The notes beneath the pieces were generated by a model. That model had not been told where the DNA came from and searched no databases. It saw only the letters and a program-made list of their open reading frames with translations. DNA of 50,398 nt from positions 1-50,398 of the forward strand of contig CAMBMO010000016.1 in the NCBI GenBank assembly GCA_945868805.1, written 5' to 3'. Within the stretch, counting starts at the first letter, position 1. Every line of letters begins with the position of its first letter. The DNA comes from Singulisphaera sp. GP187. Lineage in GTDB: Bacteria; Planctomycetota; Phycisphaerae; Phycisphaerales; SM1A02. The position numbers and the translations under genes are program-made. Shown one piece after another: positions 42,770-50,398 of this stretch.

Positions 42770-43732
42770 ATGACGGAATTCGCCGCGAATCTTTCGGACA
42801 TTCAAGCCGCCGCCCTACGTATCGCCCCGTGGATACACCGAACACCCGTCATGCGATGCGCCCACCTCGACGCGCTCGCCGATCGCCCGCTGCACTTCAA
42901 GTGCGAGATTTTTCAGCGAACGGGGTCATTCAAATTTCGGGGCGCGTGTAACGCGGTCATGTCGCTCACGGATGAGCAGGCCAAACGCGGAGTCGTCACT
43001 CATTCGTCGGGGAATCACGCACAGGCACTCGCGCTTGCTGCGAAACTGCGTGGCATCGCGGCGTATGTCGTTATGCCACACGACTCGGCACGAACCAAGG
43101 TTGCAGCGGTAGAGGGATACGGCGGACGGGTGATCTACTGCGAGCCTACGGTTGCCGCACGTGCTGCCGCCGCGCAGGAAGTCATCGCGCAAACTGGCGG
43201 AGCATTCATCCCGCCCTACGACCATCCCATGGTGATTGCAGGACAGGGAACGATCGCGATCGAACTGCTCGACCAAGTCAAAATCCTCGACGCCATCATC
43301 GTTCCACTCGGGGGTGGCGGAATGATCTCGGGGATCACGATCGCCGCACGCGCTCTTCGCCCGAACATCAAGATCATCGGCGCAGAACCCGAAACGGTCG
43401 GAGATGCGGCACTCTCGAAGCGACTTGGATCGCGTCAGCCAGCGACAGGTGCCGTCACTGTCGCTGATGGCCTGCGGACTTCGCTCGGCGATCTCACATG
43501 GCCGGTCGTTCGAGATCTCGTCGACTCGGTGGTGACTGTCTCGGAAGCAGAGATCAAGTCGGCGCTTCGGCTGGTCTATGAACGCATGAAGGTTGTGATC
43601 GAACCCAGCGCGGCGGTCGGAATCGCGACCGCTCTTGGTGTTCTTCGCGATCGCCGAGACTTCCAGAGCGCCGGTGTCATCCTCTGCGGTGGAAACATCG
43701 ATCTCGACTCACTCAGCGAGCTGATCGCGTAG
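42770..43732 (+). CDS. Threonine/serine dehydratase, PLP fold II
   Basis: A 320-residue PLP enzyme. Marks are IHRTPVMRCAHLDAL, FKCEIFQRTGSFKFRGACNAV with the PLP-Lys, THSSGNHAQALALAAKL (phosphate-side SGNHAQ), VPLGGGGMISGITIAAR and GGNIDLDSL. It lacks the C-terminal ACT regulatory domain of biosynthetic IlvA, so it is a catabolic-type threonine dehydratase or a serine racemase/dehydratase; sequence alone does not separate these. It probably forms an operon with the Lrp/AsnC gene just upstream. A hairpin beyond the stop may end transcription. Confidence 0.93.
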   Translation: MTEFAANLSDIQAAALRIAPWIHRTPVMRCAHLDALADRPLHFKCEIFQRTGSFKFRGACNAVMSLTDEQAKRGVVTHSSGNHAQALALAAKLRGIAAYVVMPHDSARTKVAAVEGYGGRVIYCEPTVAARAAAAQEVIAQTGGAFIPPYDHPMVIAGQGTIAIELLDQVKILDAIIVPLGGGGMISGITIAARALRPNIKIIGAEPETVGDAALSKRLGSRQPATGAVTVADGLRTSLGDLTWPVVRDLVDSVVTVSEAEIKSALRLVYERMKVVIEPSAAVGIATALGVLRDRRDFQSAGVILCGGNIDLDSLSELIA

Positions 43733-43743
43733 CTGCACCCAGA

Positions 43744-43765
43744 CCGAATCCCTATCTGGGTTCGG
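43744..43765 (+). terminator. Hairpin between convergent genes
   Basis: CCGAA (43744-43748) with TTCGG (43761-43765) and CCC with GGG form an 8-bp stem with one bulged T and a 5-base loop. It overlaps the last codons of the convergent lipoprotein gene. Only a short T run follows on the plus strand, so terminator function is uncertain. Confidence 0.35.
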
Positions 43766-44636
43766 ACTGTTTCGCGGGCTCCGCTTGCTCGGCGAAGTCT
43801 GCAACCTTTGCGAGTTCGTCGGGGGTGGCGTGGATGTACAGGACGGACTTCTCGATCGACATCACATAATCGCGGTTCAAGTTGAACCCGTACGTGCGTG
43901 CCGCCGCGGCATTCGCATCATTGAGTTGCTTCTGACTCAGATCCAACTGCCCTTGCGCGTAGTTTTTTGCGGTCTCGTCCTTCGCCGAGTCGACCTCAAC
44001 CCTCAGCGCGATCGCCTTCTGGCGCATCTCTTGAAGTTTTTGAACCGTCGACTGAAACGCCGCGTTCGATTGCGGGTCATTCAGCGAGCAAACGAGGAGG
44101 GATTTCGCCTGAGCACTCCCATCCGTAGGAACCGGTTGCTGCGCAATCTCATCCGCCGTCAGGACGAGAAAGACTTCGCTCTTCTCTGGGACACGGGTGT
44201 AGTTGCGCAGGAGCGAGTACCCGTACGACTTCGCCATTACTCGATTGTCCGCATCCAGTTTCTTCACCGTCGCAACGATCTGTTCCTGCAACGCCTCGCG
44301 ATCTTTGCCAGCGTGAACCGTCGCCATCCCCTGGGTCAGCCGTACAACTTCTTGGCGCTGCGCCTGCAGTACTTGAACATTGCGCGTGAACTCGTCGTTG
44401 GCGGCCTTGCCTTCAATCGTCGCGAGCTTGACGAGCTCTGACACAGGCGGAGCTGGTATCGCGACTGCACTCGGGGGGGCAGGCCCGACTGGCGTGCTCG
44501 GTTCGTTCGGTGCGGTGACTGTGACCGATGGTGCGCCCTCTGTGGCGGGAGCAATGCTCGCATCGCCCGGTCCACACGAGGCGACGAACAAGAGCACTCC
44601 AACGATGACTGAAAGTTTCTGAATATCTAAGTTCAT
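43752..44636 (-). CDS. Lipoprotein with an internal duplication
   Basis: A 294-residue lipoprotein: signal SVIVGVLLFVAS followed by Cys21, then a Pro/Ala/Thr-rich linker to residue 65. Two related modules follow: residues about 80-165 (DEFTRNVQVLQAQRQEVVRL ... ADNRVMAKSYGYSLLRNYTR ... VFLVLTADE) and about 190-278 (AAFQSTVQKLQEMRQKAIAL ... NDANAAAARTYGFNLNRDYV ... LYIHATPDE). Each is a coiled-coil hairpin, a YG..L.R.Y loop and a short strand. No family recognised. It lies 32 bases downstream of the giant adhesin-like gene on the same strand, so the two may be co-transcribed, for example as an envelope partner (inference). Confidence 0.8.
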   Translation of the reverse strand: MNLDIQKLSVIVGVLLFVASCGPGDASIAPATEGAPSVTVTAPNEPSTPVGPAPPSAVAIPAPPVSELVKLATIEGKAANDEFTRNVQVLQAQRQEVVRLTQGMATVHAGKDREALQEQIVATVKKLDADNRVMAKSYGYSLLRNYTRVPEKSEVFLVLTADEIAQQPVPTDGSAQAKSLLVCSLNDPQSNAAFQSTVQKLQEMRQKAIALRVEVDSAKDETAKNYAQGQLDLSQKQLNDANAAAARTYGFNLNRDYVMSIEKSVLYIHATPDELAKVADFAEQAEPAKQSEPR

Positions 44637-44668
44637 GGGGATCCCCTTCCTAAAGCAAACTGGTCGCC

Positions 44669-47600
44669 CTACGCGATTCCCTTCGTTGGATGGACAGTTG
44701 GATGGACAGTTGGATTGACCCCGGGAGACCCGGGAGACCCGGGAGACCCTGGAGACCCTGGAGAATTGGGATCATCCGGCGATTCGGGAGTTCCGTCCTC
44801 GGTCGAATCAGCCTCGTCGTCATCGAGCGTTTCGCCCGTCCCCAGCAGTCCAATCGCCGGAATGATCGACATCGCTTGTGGGATGACCGTCGCGGGGTTA
44901 CTGAATGAGACGCTATTGGCAACGCTCAAGTCGAGAATCTGCCCGGAAAGCGAGAGCAGTTGCTCATTGACCGCAAAGAGGTAAGTCGTCGTCAGGTATC
45001 CACCGAGCGTGCCCGATCCGTCGACATTGGCAGTCGGACTGGAGAAAATCGCGGACCCACCCGATCCAGACATGATTGGCGCAGTACTAAAGAACACCTG
45101 TCCGCCGACGATAAAGTCGACCGTTCGATCTGTCACAGTGCCACCAGAATTCGTCAGGATCGAACCAGACGATCGTGCGAGCAATGTGATCGACCCCGCC
45201 GTCACTCGAAGATCCCCCACTGCGTTGACATCGCCGAGGGTCACAGCCGCAGGCACATTGCCTCCCTCGATCACGATATCGCCGAGCGAGGTGAGCTTGT
45301 GATTTTGCCCCATCGTGAAGACGTCGGTCGCGAATTCGATGTCGCCCATCGCGACAATCGTCGCCACGGTCGCTGGAGCATTGAGCGTGCTATTGGTGTT
45401 GAGCAGGATGCCACCAAACGCAGAAACACTTCCAACTCCGCTTCCGAACGTGATGACCTCTCCCACGCCAGTTCCGCAGTCGATTGTCAGAACTCCAGGC
45501 GTCGCCATCGTGATCGCGCCATTGACGTTGACATTACCGCCCGCGAGGATCGTCATGCTCGTGTGATTCGGTCCACCACCGTAGAGCAATGCTCCAACAG
45601 TAATGTCGCCGGCGGTCGCGGTCAGATGAACACCCGCGATGCCGTTAAAGACCACCTGGCTCGAAATGGAGATGCTTCCGCTTGTGCTTGTCACATCTCC
45701 GAAGATGATGTTTGCGCCATCGCCACTCTGCGTGAAATTGCCTCCGATCACCAGTATGGCGTCTGTCGAGAGGGTGAATCCACCTGCATTCTCGATCGTC
45801 ATTATCCCATCGACGAAGTTTTCATCTGCAAACGCGACATCCAAGTTCGCGCCAGTGAAACTGAAGTTCCCGCTCAAGTCCAGGATCTGATTCAACGAGG
45901 TCGTGCCTGTGCCCGCGAGCTGCGTAAATGTCGCCGCGATGAGCGCGCCATCAATCGTCACATCGTTGGCACTCGTGACCGTCAGAGCGCCGAGCGCGTT
46001 ACCGATCGTCCCTGCCCCAAAGAGCAGCGCGATGTCGCCACCACCTGCATCGAGCGTCAGTGCAAAGGTTCCCGCTCCGTCCGTGATCGAACCACCGAAT
46101 GTGATGTCGTCCCCCACACCGCCACTCGTCCGCAGGTCGGCGTTTGTCGTCAGGGTCGTGTCATCCCCGAGATTGAACGACTGCGCGGTGAGCGATGTCC
46201 CACCTCCCGCAATCGTGCTCAGAGAGACTCCAGAAGAGTTGCTTGCCACAAGATTCCCCGAGATCTCGCCACTGATAGCCAACGAGATTTCGTCGGTATC
46301 AGGGGCAATTCCATCGCCACCCATCGTCAAGTCGGCAAGAAAAAGGTCGTCGACGACATCGTCGGTGAAGGTGGCGGTCAGAGTGATCGACGCATCGGCC
46401 GACGTTGTCACAAGCGTCAGATTGGTGTCAGCAACATCCGCCGATATTCCCGCAGCGAAACCGGTCGTATTGATCACGATCCCGCCAACCCCAGTGGCAG
46501 TCAGCGTGCGGGTGACACCACCCTGCACCACGACCGCGTCATTGATATCGATGGAACCCTGCGTGATGTCTGCGTTGATGAACGTGGTTCCACCAGAACC
46601 ATCAACTGTCAAGCTTCCAGATCCTGTGATATCGCCGTTGACCTGGAACGAACCAAAGTCGCCTGTGTCGCCACCTGCGAGAAATTGAATCGTCGCATCG
46701 AGGTTGTTGACCCAATCTCCACCCACAGTGACTGTGCCCGTGTACGAAGAACTGTCACCAATGATGACCACGCCGACCGTCGTGCCGTCGATGAGAATCC
46801 ACTCGAGTTGCGAAAGATTGAATGCTGAAACTCCCTCGATCGAAATGTCGGCTGTCGAATCGATGTTGCGAATCGTGAGTGTCGAGAGATCGGAGATGAT
46901 GTCGGTGATCTCGATCGCGCCTGCGGCGAGCGTCAGCGCGAACCCGCCACCAGCGATCGTCCCGAGCGTCAGGGTTCCGTTGCATTCAAAGATCGTCGCT
47001 TCCGTGAGGGTGACCGCGCCCACATCGAGATTCCCTGCAACGTAGACATTTCCTGCGAAACTGGTACTTGAAGCTGTCACTGTCAATCCGGAGAGACGGT
47101 CCTCTGGCGCTCCGACATCCCCACCAAAGGAGGCTCCCGCAGACCCCGCATTCACTTCAAGAGTCTCGCTGTCATCGTCCGCGACCACGACCGCGGCGTC
47201 GAATTGAACGCTGTCACCGACCAATCCCCCCGATGTGATCGTCGTTGTTCCTGCGCCGGTCAGTGTCACCACGCCGGCAAATTCGATCGATCCACCAGCG
47301 TTGATAAAGACACTATTGATCGTTGCGAGACCGTCCACGACCAGATCGTTATCGAATGTCGACCCCGCGCCCGTGAAAATCACTCCGTCACCTTCCGCGC
47401 CGAGGGTCGTCGTACCGTCGATCGAACCGCCACCGAGCAGGCCGTTCACGGTCACACTTCCGAGTGCGCCAGACGCGGTGATCTTCAAGCCCCCAGTCGT
47501 ATCAATGAAAGCCAGTTCGGCGTTGCCGAGGATCAAGTCGCCCGCGACTCCTCCAATCCCCACGAAAATATCCACATCCACATTGGCGACGAAGCTCACC

Positions 47601-50398
47601 GATCCATCGACAACGAGCGCGGCCGCGATGTCGATCCCACTCGCGAGCACGACCAACGAGTTGGCAAACGTGGAGGCGTTGTTCACAAACGAGACCTCGT
47701 CGGTCGCTGTGAGAGTCGTCGCTCCATGGATGTCTGCGCCACCTGTGACATTGTCCACCACAATGTCCGCATCCAATCCGGTCGCCGCAATCGACAGAGC
47801 GCCCGAGCTGATGAAGGCGAGTTCGGCATCGTCAAGATTGAGACCCGCGCCCGCTGCCCCGAGAAAAATGTCAACACCAGAATCGCCCGCGATCCGGACG
47901 AGCCCCGTCACCTCCATGGCCGCGCCAACGACGATGTCCCCTGCCGACACGATCGTGATCGAAGCGAGGTCCGCGCTGTCGCCGACGGCTCCACCGAAAG
48001 TGACTGTTGCACCACCCGCAGTCAGTGTCAACGCCTGCGCGCCATTCAGCGCGTCGGAAAATGTGATGTCGCTCCCACCCGAATCAATCATGACCGCACC
48101 GGTCGTCAATTCGACCGTACCGCCAAAGGTGATTTCACCACCAACCGTCGAAATGTTTACCCCTGCGATCGTCGTCTCGCCGAGCACAGTCAGTGCGTTG
48201 TCGAAGCTGGACGACGCGGTGATGAAAGTCACGCCCTCGACATCCGAAGAGAGGGTTGTCAGTCCAGTGATCTGACCGCCACCAGTAATGCCGTTGACGG
48301 TCACACTCGACCCAACACCAGTCGCCGAAATCACCATCGAATCCGCAGTGAGCCTGCTCCACTCTGCGTTCGTCAAGCTCATTCCCGCGCCCGCCACGCC
48401 GAGAAAGAGATCGACGCCATCATTGCCTGAAAATGTCAGTTCGTCTCCAACATTAACCGCGACATTGATCGCAACATCGTTGGCCAGGACCGCGAGCGAG
48501 TTATCGAAGTTCGAAGCGACTGTTGCGAATGTCACGATGCCATCGGTCGAAACGATTGTTGCCGTATCCGCAATCGAACCCCCGATCGAAAGAGCATTCA
48601 CCGTGACATTCGCGCCCACACCCGTCGCCGTCACCGACAAGAATTGGGCGGTGATCAGGTCGATTTCCCCGTCTGTCAAGCTTAAGTCGCCCGCATCGCC
48701 CGCAACTCCGAGGAAGACATCGACACCTTCGGTTCCCGTAAAGGTGACAGATCCTGCCACGCCGAGCGCTCCGCCGATGGCGATGTCATTGGTGGTCACA
48801 ATCAGATCGCCACCGATCGTCGCGACTCCGTCAAACGAGACTGAACTCCCCCCGCCCTGTGAGATCGTCAAGTTGCCGTCGAAGTCGAATCCCGAAGCGA
48901 TATCGACTGTGCCGATCTCGAATCCTGAGAGGTCAAAGCCGAGCTGAATCGTCCCGACAGTCGAGATGAACCCGAGAGCGTTGTCGTCGATGGAGAGCGC
49001 TCCAGCCGCGCCGGTTCCAAGGCCGACGGTCGGACTTCCCGTCAATCCATAAATCGTCAGTACTGTGACCCCAGTGACGTTGCCAGTGAACGCAATCGAT
49101 GAATCCGCGACGAGCGCGAGATCGTCGTTGTCGGCGATCACCGCTCCGATACTCAAGTTGTCCGCGCCGAGCGTGACATTGCCGTCCAAGGTGATCGTGC
49201 CATTGACAGTCATGGACTGCCCGGCGCCAGTGATCGTGATGAGCGAATTCGCCCCCATCGCCAGATTCGTAAAGACGATGCTGTTTGCGATCTCAACGGA
49301 TCCACTGGCGACGATCGCGAGATCGGCGATCAACCCCGTCATCGTGTCGACTCCCGCCACCTGATTGAGCGCGTAGTCCACCGAGTTTGTCAGGTCGACC
49401 GTGTCGGCGTTCTCGAAACTCAGCGACGATCCCGAAAAGTCATTTGCTTGGTTCAGCGTGATGCTGACACCATCGGCCGCCGTGAATGATGCGGTTGCGG
49501 CGTTACTCAGAGTGATCGCACCACTTTGGGTGATTGCGCCCGAGGCAACCACTGTCAGTGATCCGTCGATTGTCACACTGCCCAACTGGAGGGCATCGGA
49601 ATCTGTCAGGCTCACGTTGCCACCGCTCACAATCGAAAGATCCCCACCGAAATTGTTGGCGCTGCCGATGAGGGCGACATCGTTGCCTCCGGCGGTAATC
49701 GTGGTCGTTCCACCGATCATCAGCACGGAATCCGCGCTCTGCGTGATCGCCCCGCCCGCCGTCATTGCGAGCAAGCCACCCTGCGTGTTGATCGCCGCGG
49801 TTCCCTGCAAGTCGATCGTGCTCGTTGCGTTGAGTAGGAGATTGAGCGCGAATGCGTCGCTCGTCGTGATCGTGACGCCGTCGTTTATCTGAATGCCGCC
49901 AGCTGAATTCACTGTGAGTGTCCGACCTGCGCCCGCCGTTGAATTTATCCACGCCGCGAATGTGACGAGACCAGTTCCTGCGAATCCATCGCCTGCATTT
50001 GTTTGGATCACCACGTCGCCGGTGTTCAGTGCAGCAACGAGTGTCGCAATATCAAGAACCGCTGCTGTAGCTGTCGGCTCGAATGGACTCGCCCCAGTCA
50101 CGTTGGCGTCCATAGCGTTGTCGATCGTCAGGTTCGCCGGATCGAGCAACCATGTGCCACCTGCACCGAGCGCGCTCCCAGCATTCACACTTCCAAACGC
50201 CTGCAGATTGTTGTGCGAGCTTGTTTCGATGAATCCGCCCTTGCCGCTCCCTGCGGCCGAGACATCGATCGATCCGAAAAAGCCCGTGTACTCGTCCGAC
50301 CAGACGATCACCCGACCGCCGTTGCCAGTCTGAGTCGCCTTCGCTTCGATCTGTGCACCCTCATCGATATATGTTCGATTGGCATGAGGCGCGTTCGC
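44669..50398 (-). CDS. Giant FhaB-like repeat protein, 5' end outside window
   Basis: The minus-strand frame is open to the window edge, giving at least 1909 residues; the start lies beyond 50398. The first part visible (YIDEGAQIEAKATQTGNGG, RVIVWSDEYTGFFGSI, GGFIETSSHNNLQAFGSV, GTWLLDPANLTI) is the end of the TPS/hemagglutinin N-terminal domain as in FhaB-type exoproteins. The rest is a long beta-helix of G/T/V/A-rich strands. At least four repeats of about 110-130 residues are marked by VDIFLGxAGxxxxLxxAE and SFDNxLxVL motifs. The C-terminus is LDDDEADSTEDGTPESPDDP, SPG repeats and VNPTVHPT, with no autotransporter barrel or sorting signal. Probably surface adhesion; a TpsB-type transporter is not in view. 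Confidence 0.85.
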   Translation of the reverse strand, partial: ANAPHANRTYIDEGAQIEAKATQTGNGGRVIVWSDEYTGFFGSIDVSAAGSGKGGFIETSSHNNLQAFGSVNAGSALGAGGTWLLDPANLTIDNAMDANVTGASPFEPTATAAVLDIATLVAALNTGDVVIQTNAGDGFAGTGLVTFAAWINSTAGAGRTLTVNSAGGIQINDGVTITTSDAFALNLLLNATSTIDLQGTAAINTQGGLLAMTAGGAITQSADSVLMIGGTTTITAGGNDVALIGSANNFGGDLSIVSGGNVSLTDSDALQLGSVTIDGSLTVVASGAITQSGAITLSNAATASFTAADGVSITLNQANDFSGSSLSFENADTVDLTNSVDYALNQVAGVDTMTGLIADLAIVASGSVEIANSIVFTNLAMGANSLITITGAGQSMTVNGTITLDGNVTLGADNLSIGAVIADNDDLALVADSSIAFTGNVTGVTVLTIYGLTGSPTVGLGTGAAGALSIDDNALGFISTVGTIQLGFDLSGFEIGTVDIASGFDFDGNLTISQGGGSSVSFDGVATIGGDLIVTTNDIAIGGALGVAGSVTFTGTEGVDVFLGVAGDAGDLSLTDGEIDLITAQFLSVTATGVGANVTVNALSIGGSIADTATIVSTDGIVTFATVASNFDNSLAVLANDVAINVAVNVGDELTFSGNDGVDLFLGVAGAGMSLTNAEWSRLTADSMVISATGVGSSVTVNGITGGGQITGLTTLSSDVEGVTFITASSSFDNALTVLGETTIAGVNISTVGGEITFGGTVELTTGAVMIDSGGSDITFSDALNGAQALTLTAGGATVTFGGAVGDSADLASITIVSAGDIVVGAAMEVTGLVRIAGDSGVDIFLGAAGAGLNLDDAELAFISSGALSIAATGLDADIVVDNVTGGADIHGATTLTATDEVSFVNNASTFANSLVVLASGIDIAAALVVDGSVSFVANVDVDIFVGIGGVAGDLILGNAELAFIDTTGGLKITASGALGSVTVNGLLGGGSIDGTTTLGAEGDGVIFTGAGSTFDNDLVVDGLATINSVFINAGGSIEFAGVVTLTGAGTTTITSGGLVGDSVQFDAAVVVADDDSETLEVNAGSAGASFGGDVGAPEDRLSGLTVTASSTSFAGNVYVAGNLDVGAVTLTEATIFECNGTLTLGTIAGGGFALTLAAGAIEITDIISDLSTLTIRNIDSTADISIEGVSAFNLSQLEWILIDGTTVGVVIIGDSSSYTGTVTVGGDWVNNLDATIQFLAGGDTGDFGSFQVNGDITGSGSLTVDGSGGTTFINADITQGSIDINDAVVVQGGVTRTLTATGVGGIVINTTGFAAGISADVADTNLTLVTTSADASITLTATFTDDVVDDLFLADLTMGGDGIAPDTDEISLAISGEISGNLVASNSSGVSLSTIAGGGTSLTAQSFNLGDDTTLTTNADLRTSGGVGDDITFGGSITDGAGTFALTLDAGGGDIALLFGAGTIGNALGALTVTSANDVTIDGALIAATFTQLAGTGTTSLNQILDLSGNFSFTGANLDVAFADENFVDGIMTIENAGGFTLSTDAILVIGGNFTQSGDGANIIFGDVTSTSGSISISSQVVFNGIAGVHLTATAGDITVGALLYGGGPNHTSMTILAGGNVNVNGAITMATPGVLTIDCGTGVGEVITFGSGVGSVSAFGGILLNTNSTLNAPATVATIVAMGDIEFATDVFTMGQNHKLTSLGDIVIEGGNVPAAVTLGDVNAVGDLRVTAGSITLLARSSGSILTNSGGTVTDRTVDFIVGGQVFFSTAPIMSGSGGSAIFSSPTANVDGSGTLGGYLTTTYLFAVNEQLLSLSGQILDLSVANSVSFSNPATVIPQAMSIIPAIGLLGTGETLDDDEADSTEDGTPESPDDPNSPGSPGSPGSPGSPGVNPTVHPTVHPTKGIA
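44721..44765 (-). repeat. 9-bp repeats encoding an SPG tail
   Basis: Five 9-bp units (CCGGGAGAC three times, then CCTGGAGAC and CCTGGAGAA on the plus strand) encode SPGSPGSPGSPGSPG near the end of the FhaB-like protein. Next to it the 12-bp TTGGATGGACAG occurs twice (44686-44709), encoding VHPTVHPT. Copy number could vary by slippage without shifting the frame. Confidence 0.85.

Noticed and set aside
45000-50300. Long plus-strand open frames opposite the FhaB-like gene (for example 44960-46828 and 47204-48430)
   Set aside because: They mirror the Gly/Thr/Val-rich codons of the real gene and show Arg/Asp/His-rich or Pro/Ser-rich low-complexity translations with no motif.

Overview
The window looks like a chromosomal segment of a planctomycete, most likely from the Phycisphaerae lineage. 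Pointers are a C-terminal sorting tail (PAPGALAVMLLAGFARKRRR), a secreted protein ending in dockerin-like DVNGDGSVNGADL / DINDDGLVDGSD repeats, a fused AroD-AroE enzyme, many secreted proteins of unknown function, and a giant hemagglutinin-type repeat protein. This assignment is inferred from protein features, not from a marker gene. GC content is moderately high. Genes are packed tightly on both strands, and neighbours often share ATGA or TGATG stop/start overlaps.

Layout. 1-1400: end of a sorted surface protein, then a small accessory patch with relics of a DUF4143-type ATPase and a planctomycete-type integrase, a secreted septoil-knot protein, and tRNA-Ala(GGC). 1400-7000 (minus): thioredoxin, folP, a secreted unknown, a glutathione peroxidase and glmS; the last four are chained by 4-base overlaps. 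7100-15570: 5-formyl-THF cyclo-ligase, LysM/L,D-transpeptidase, pdxA, a small Cys-rich protein, a Xer-type recombinase, trpS, a CPBP protease, trpC and asd. 15600-21800: the most unusual region. A 52-residue peptide with a textbook double-glycine leader lies convergent to a three-gene NHLM-type export operon (HlyD-like adaptor, C39 peptidase-ABC transporter, second ABC transporter). No maturation enzyme is visible. 21800-33400: apaG, a lipoprotein, tRNA-Gln(CTG) followed by a 22-bp tandem repeat, a dockerin-like protein, a BtuF-like protein, clpB, a HEPN gene with a broken MNT nucleotidyltransferase partner, a membrane/GAF pair, a DUF985 cupin, asnB and a lipoprotein. 33500-43730: aroC with the aroD-aroE fusion, phenylalanine hydroxylase, Xaa-Pro aminopeptidase, a DUF5658 protein, thiC, a doubled Lrp/AsnC regulator and a threonine/serine dehydratase. 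43750-50398 (minus): a lipoprotein with an internal duplication downstream of the 3' part of a very large FhaB-like protein that runs off the window.

Metabolic themes are amino-acid and aromatic biosynthesis (trpC, trpS, asd, aroC, aroDE, asnB, phenylalanine hydroxylase, dehydratase), cofactors (folP, formyl-THF ligase, pdxA, thiC) and envelope building (glmS, L,D-transpeptidase). The accessory layer is the peptide export cassette, the decayed HEPN/MNT module and the mobile-element relics. No CRISPR array, rRNA operon or intact insertion sequence was seen.
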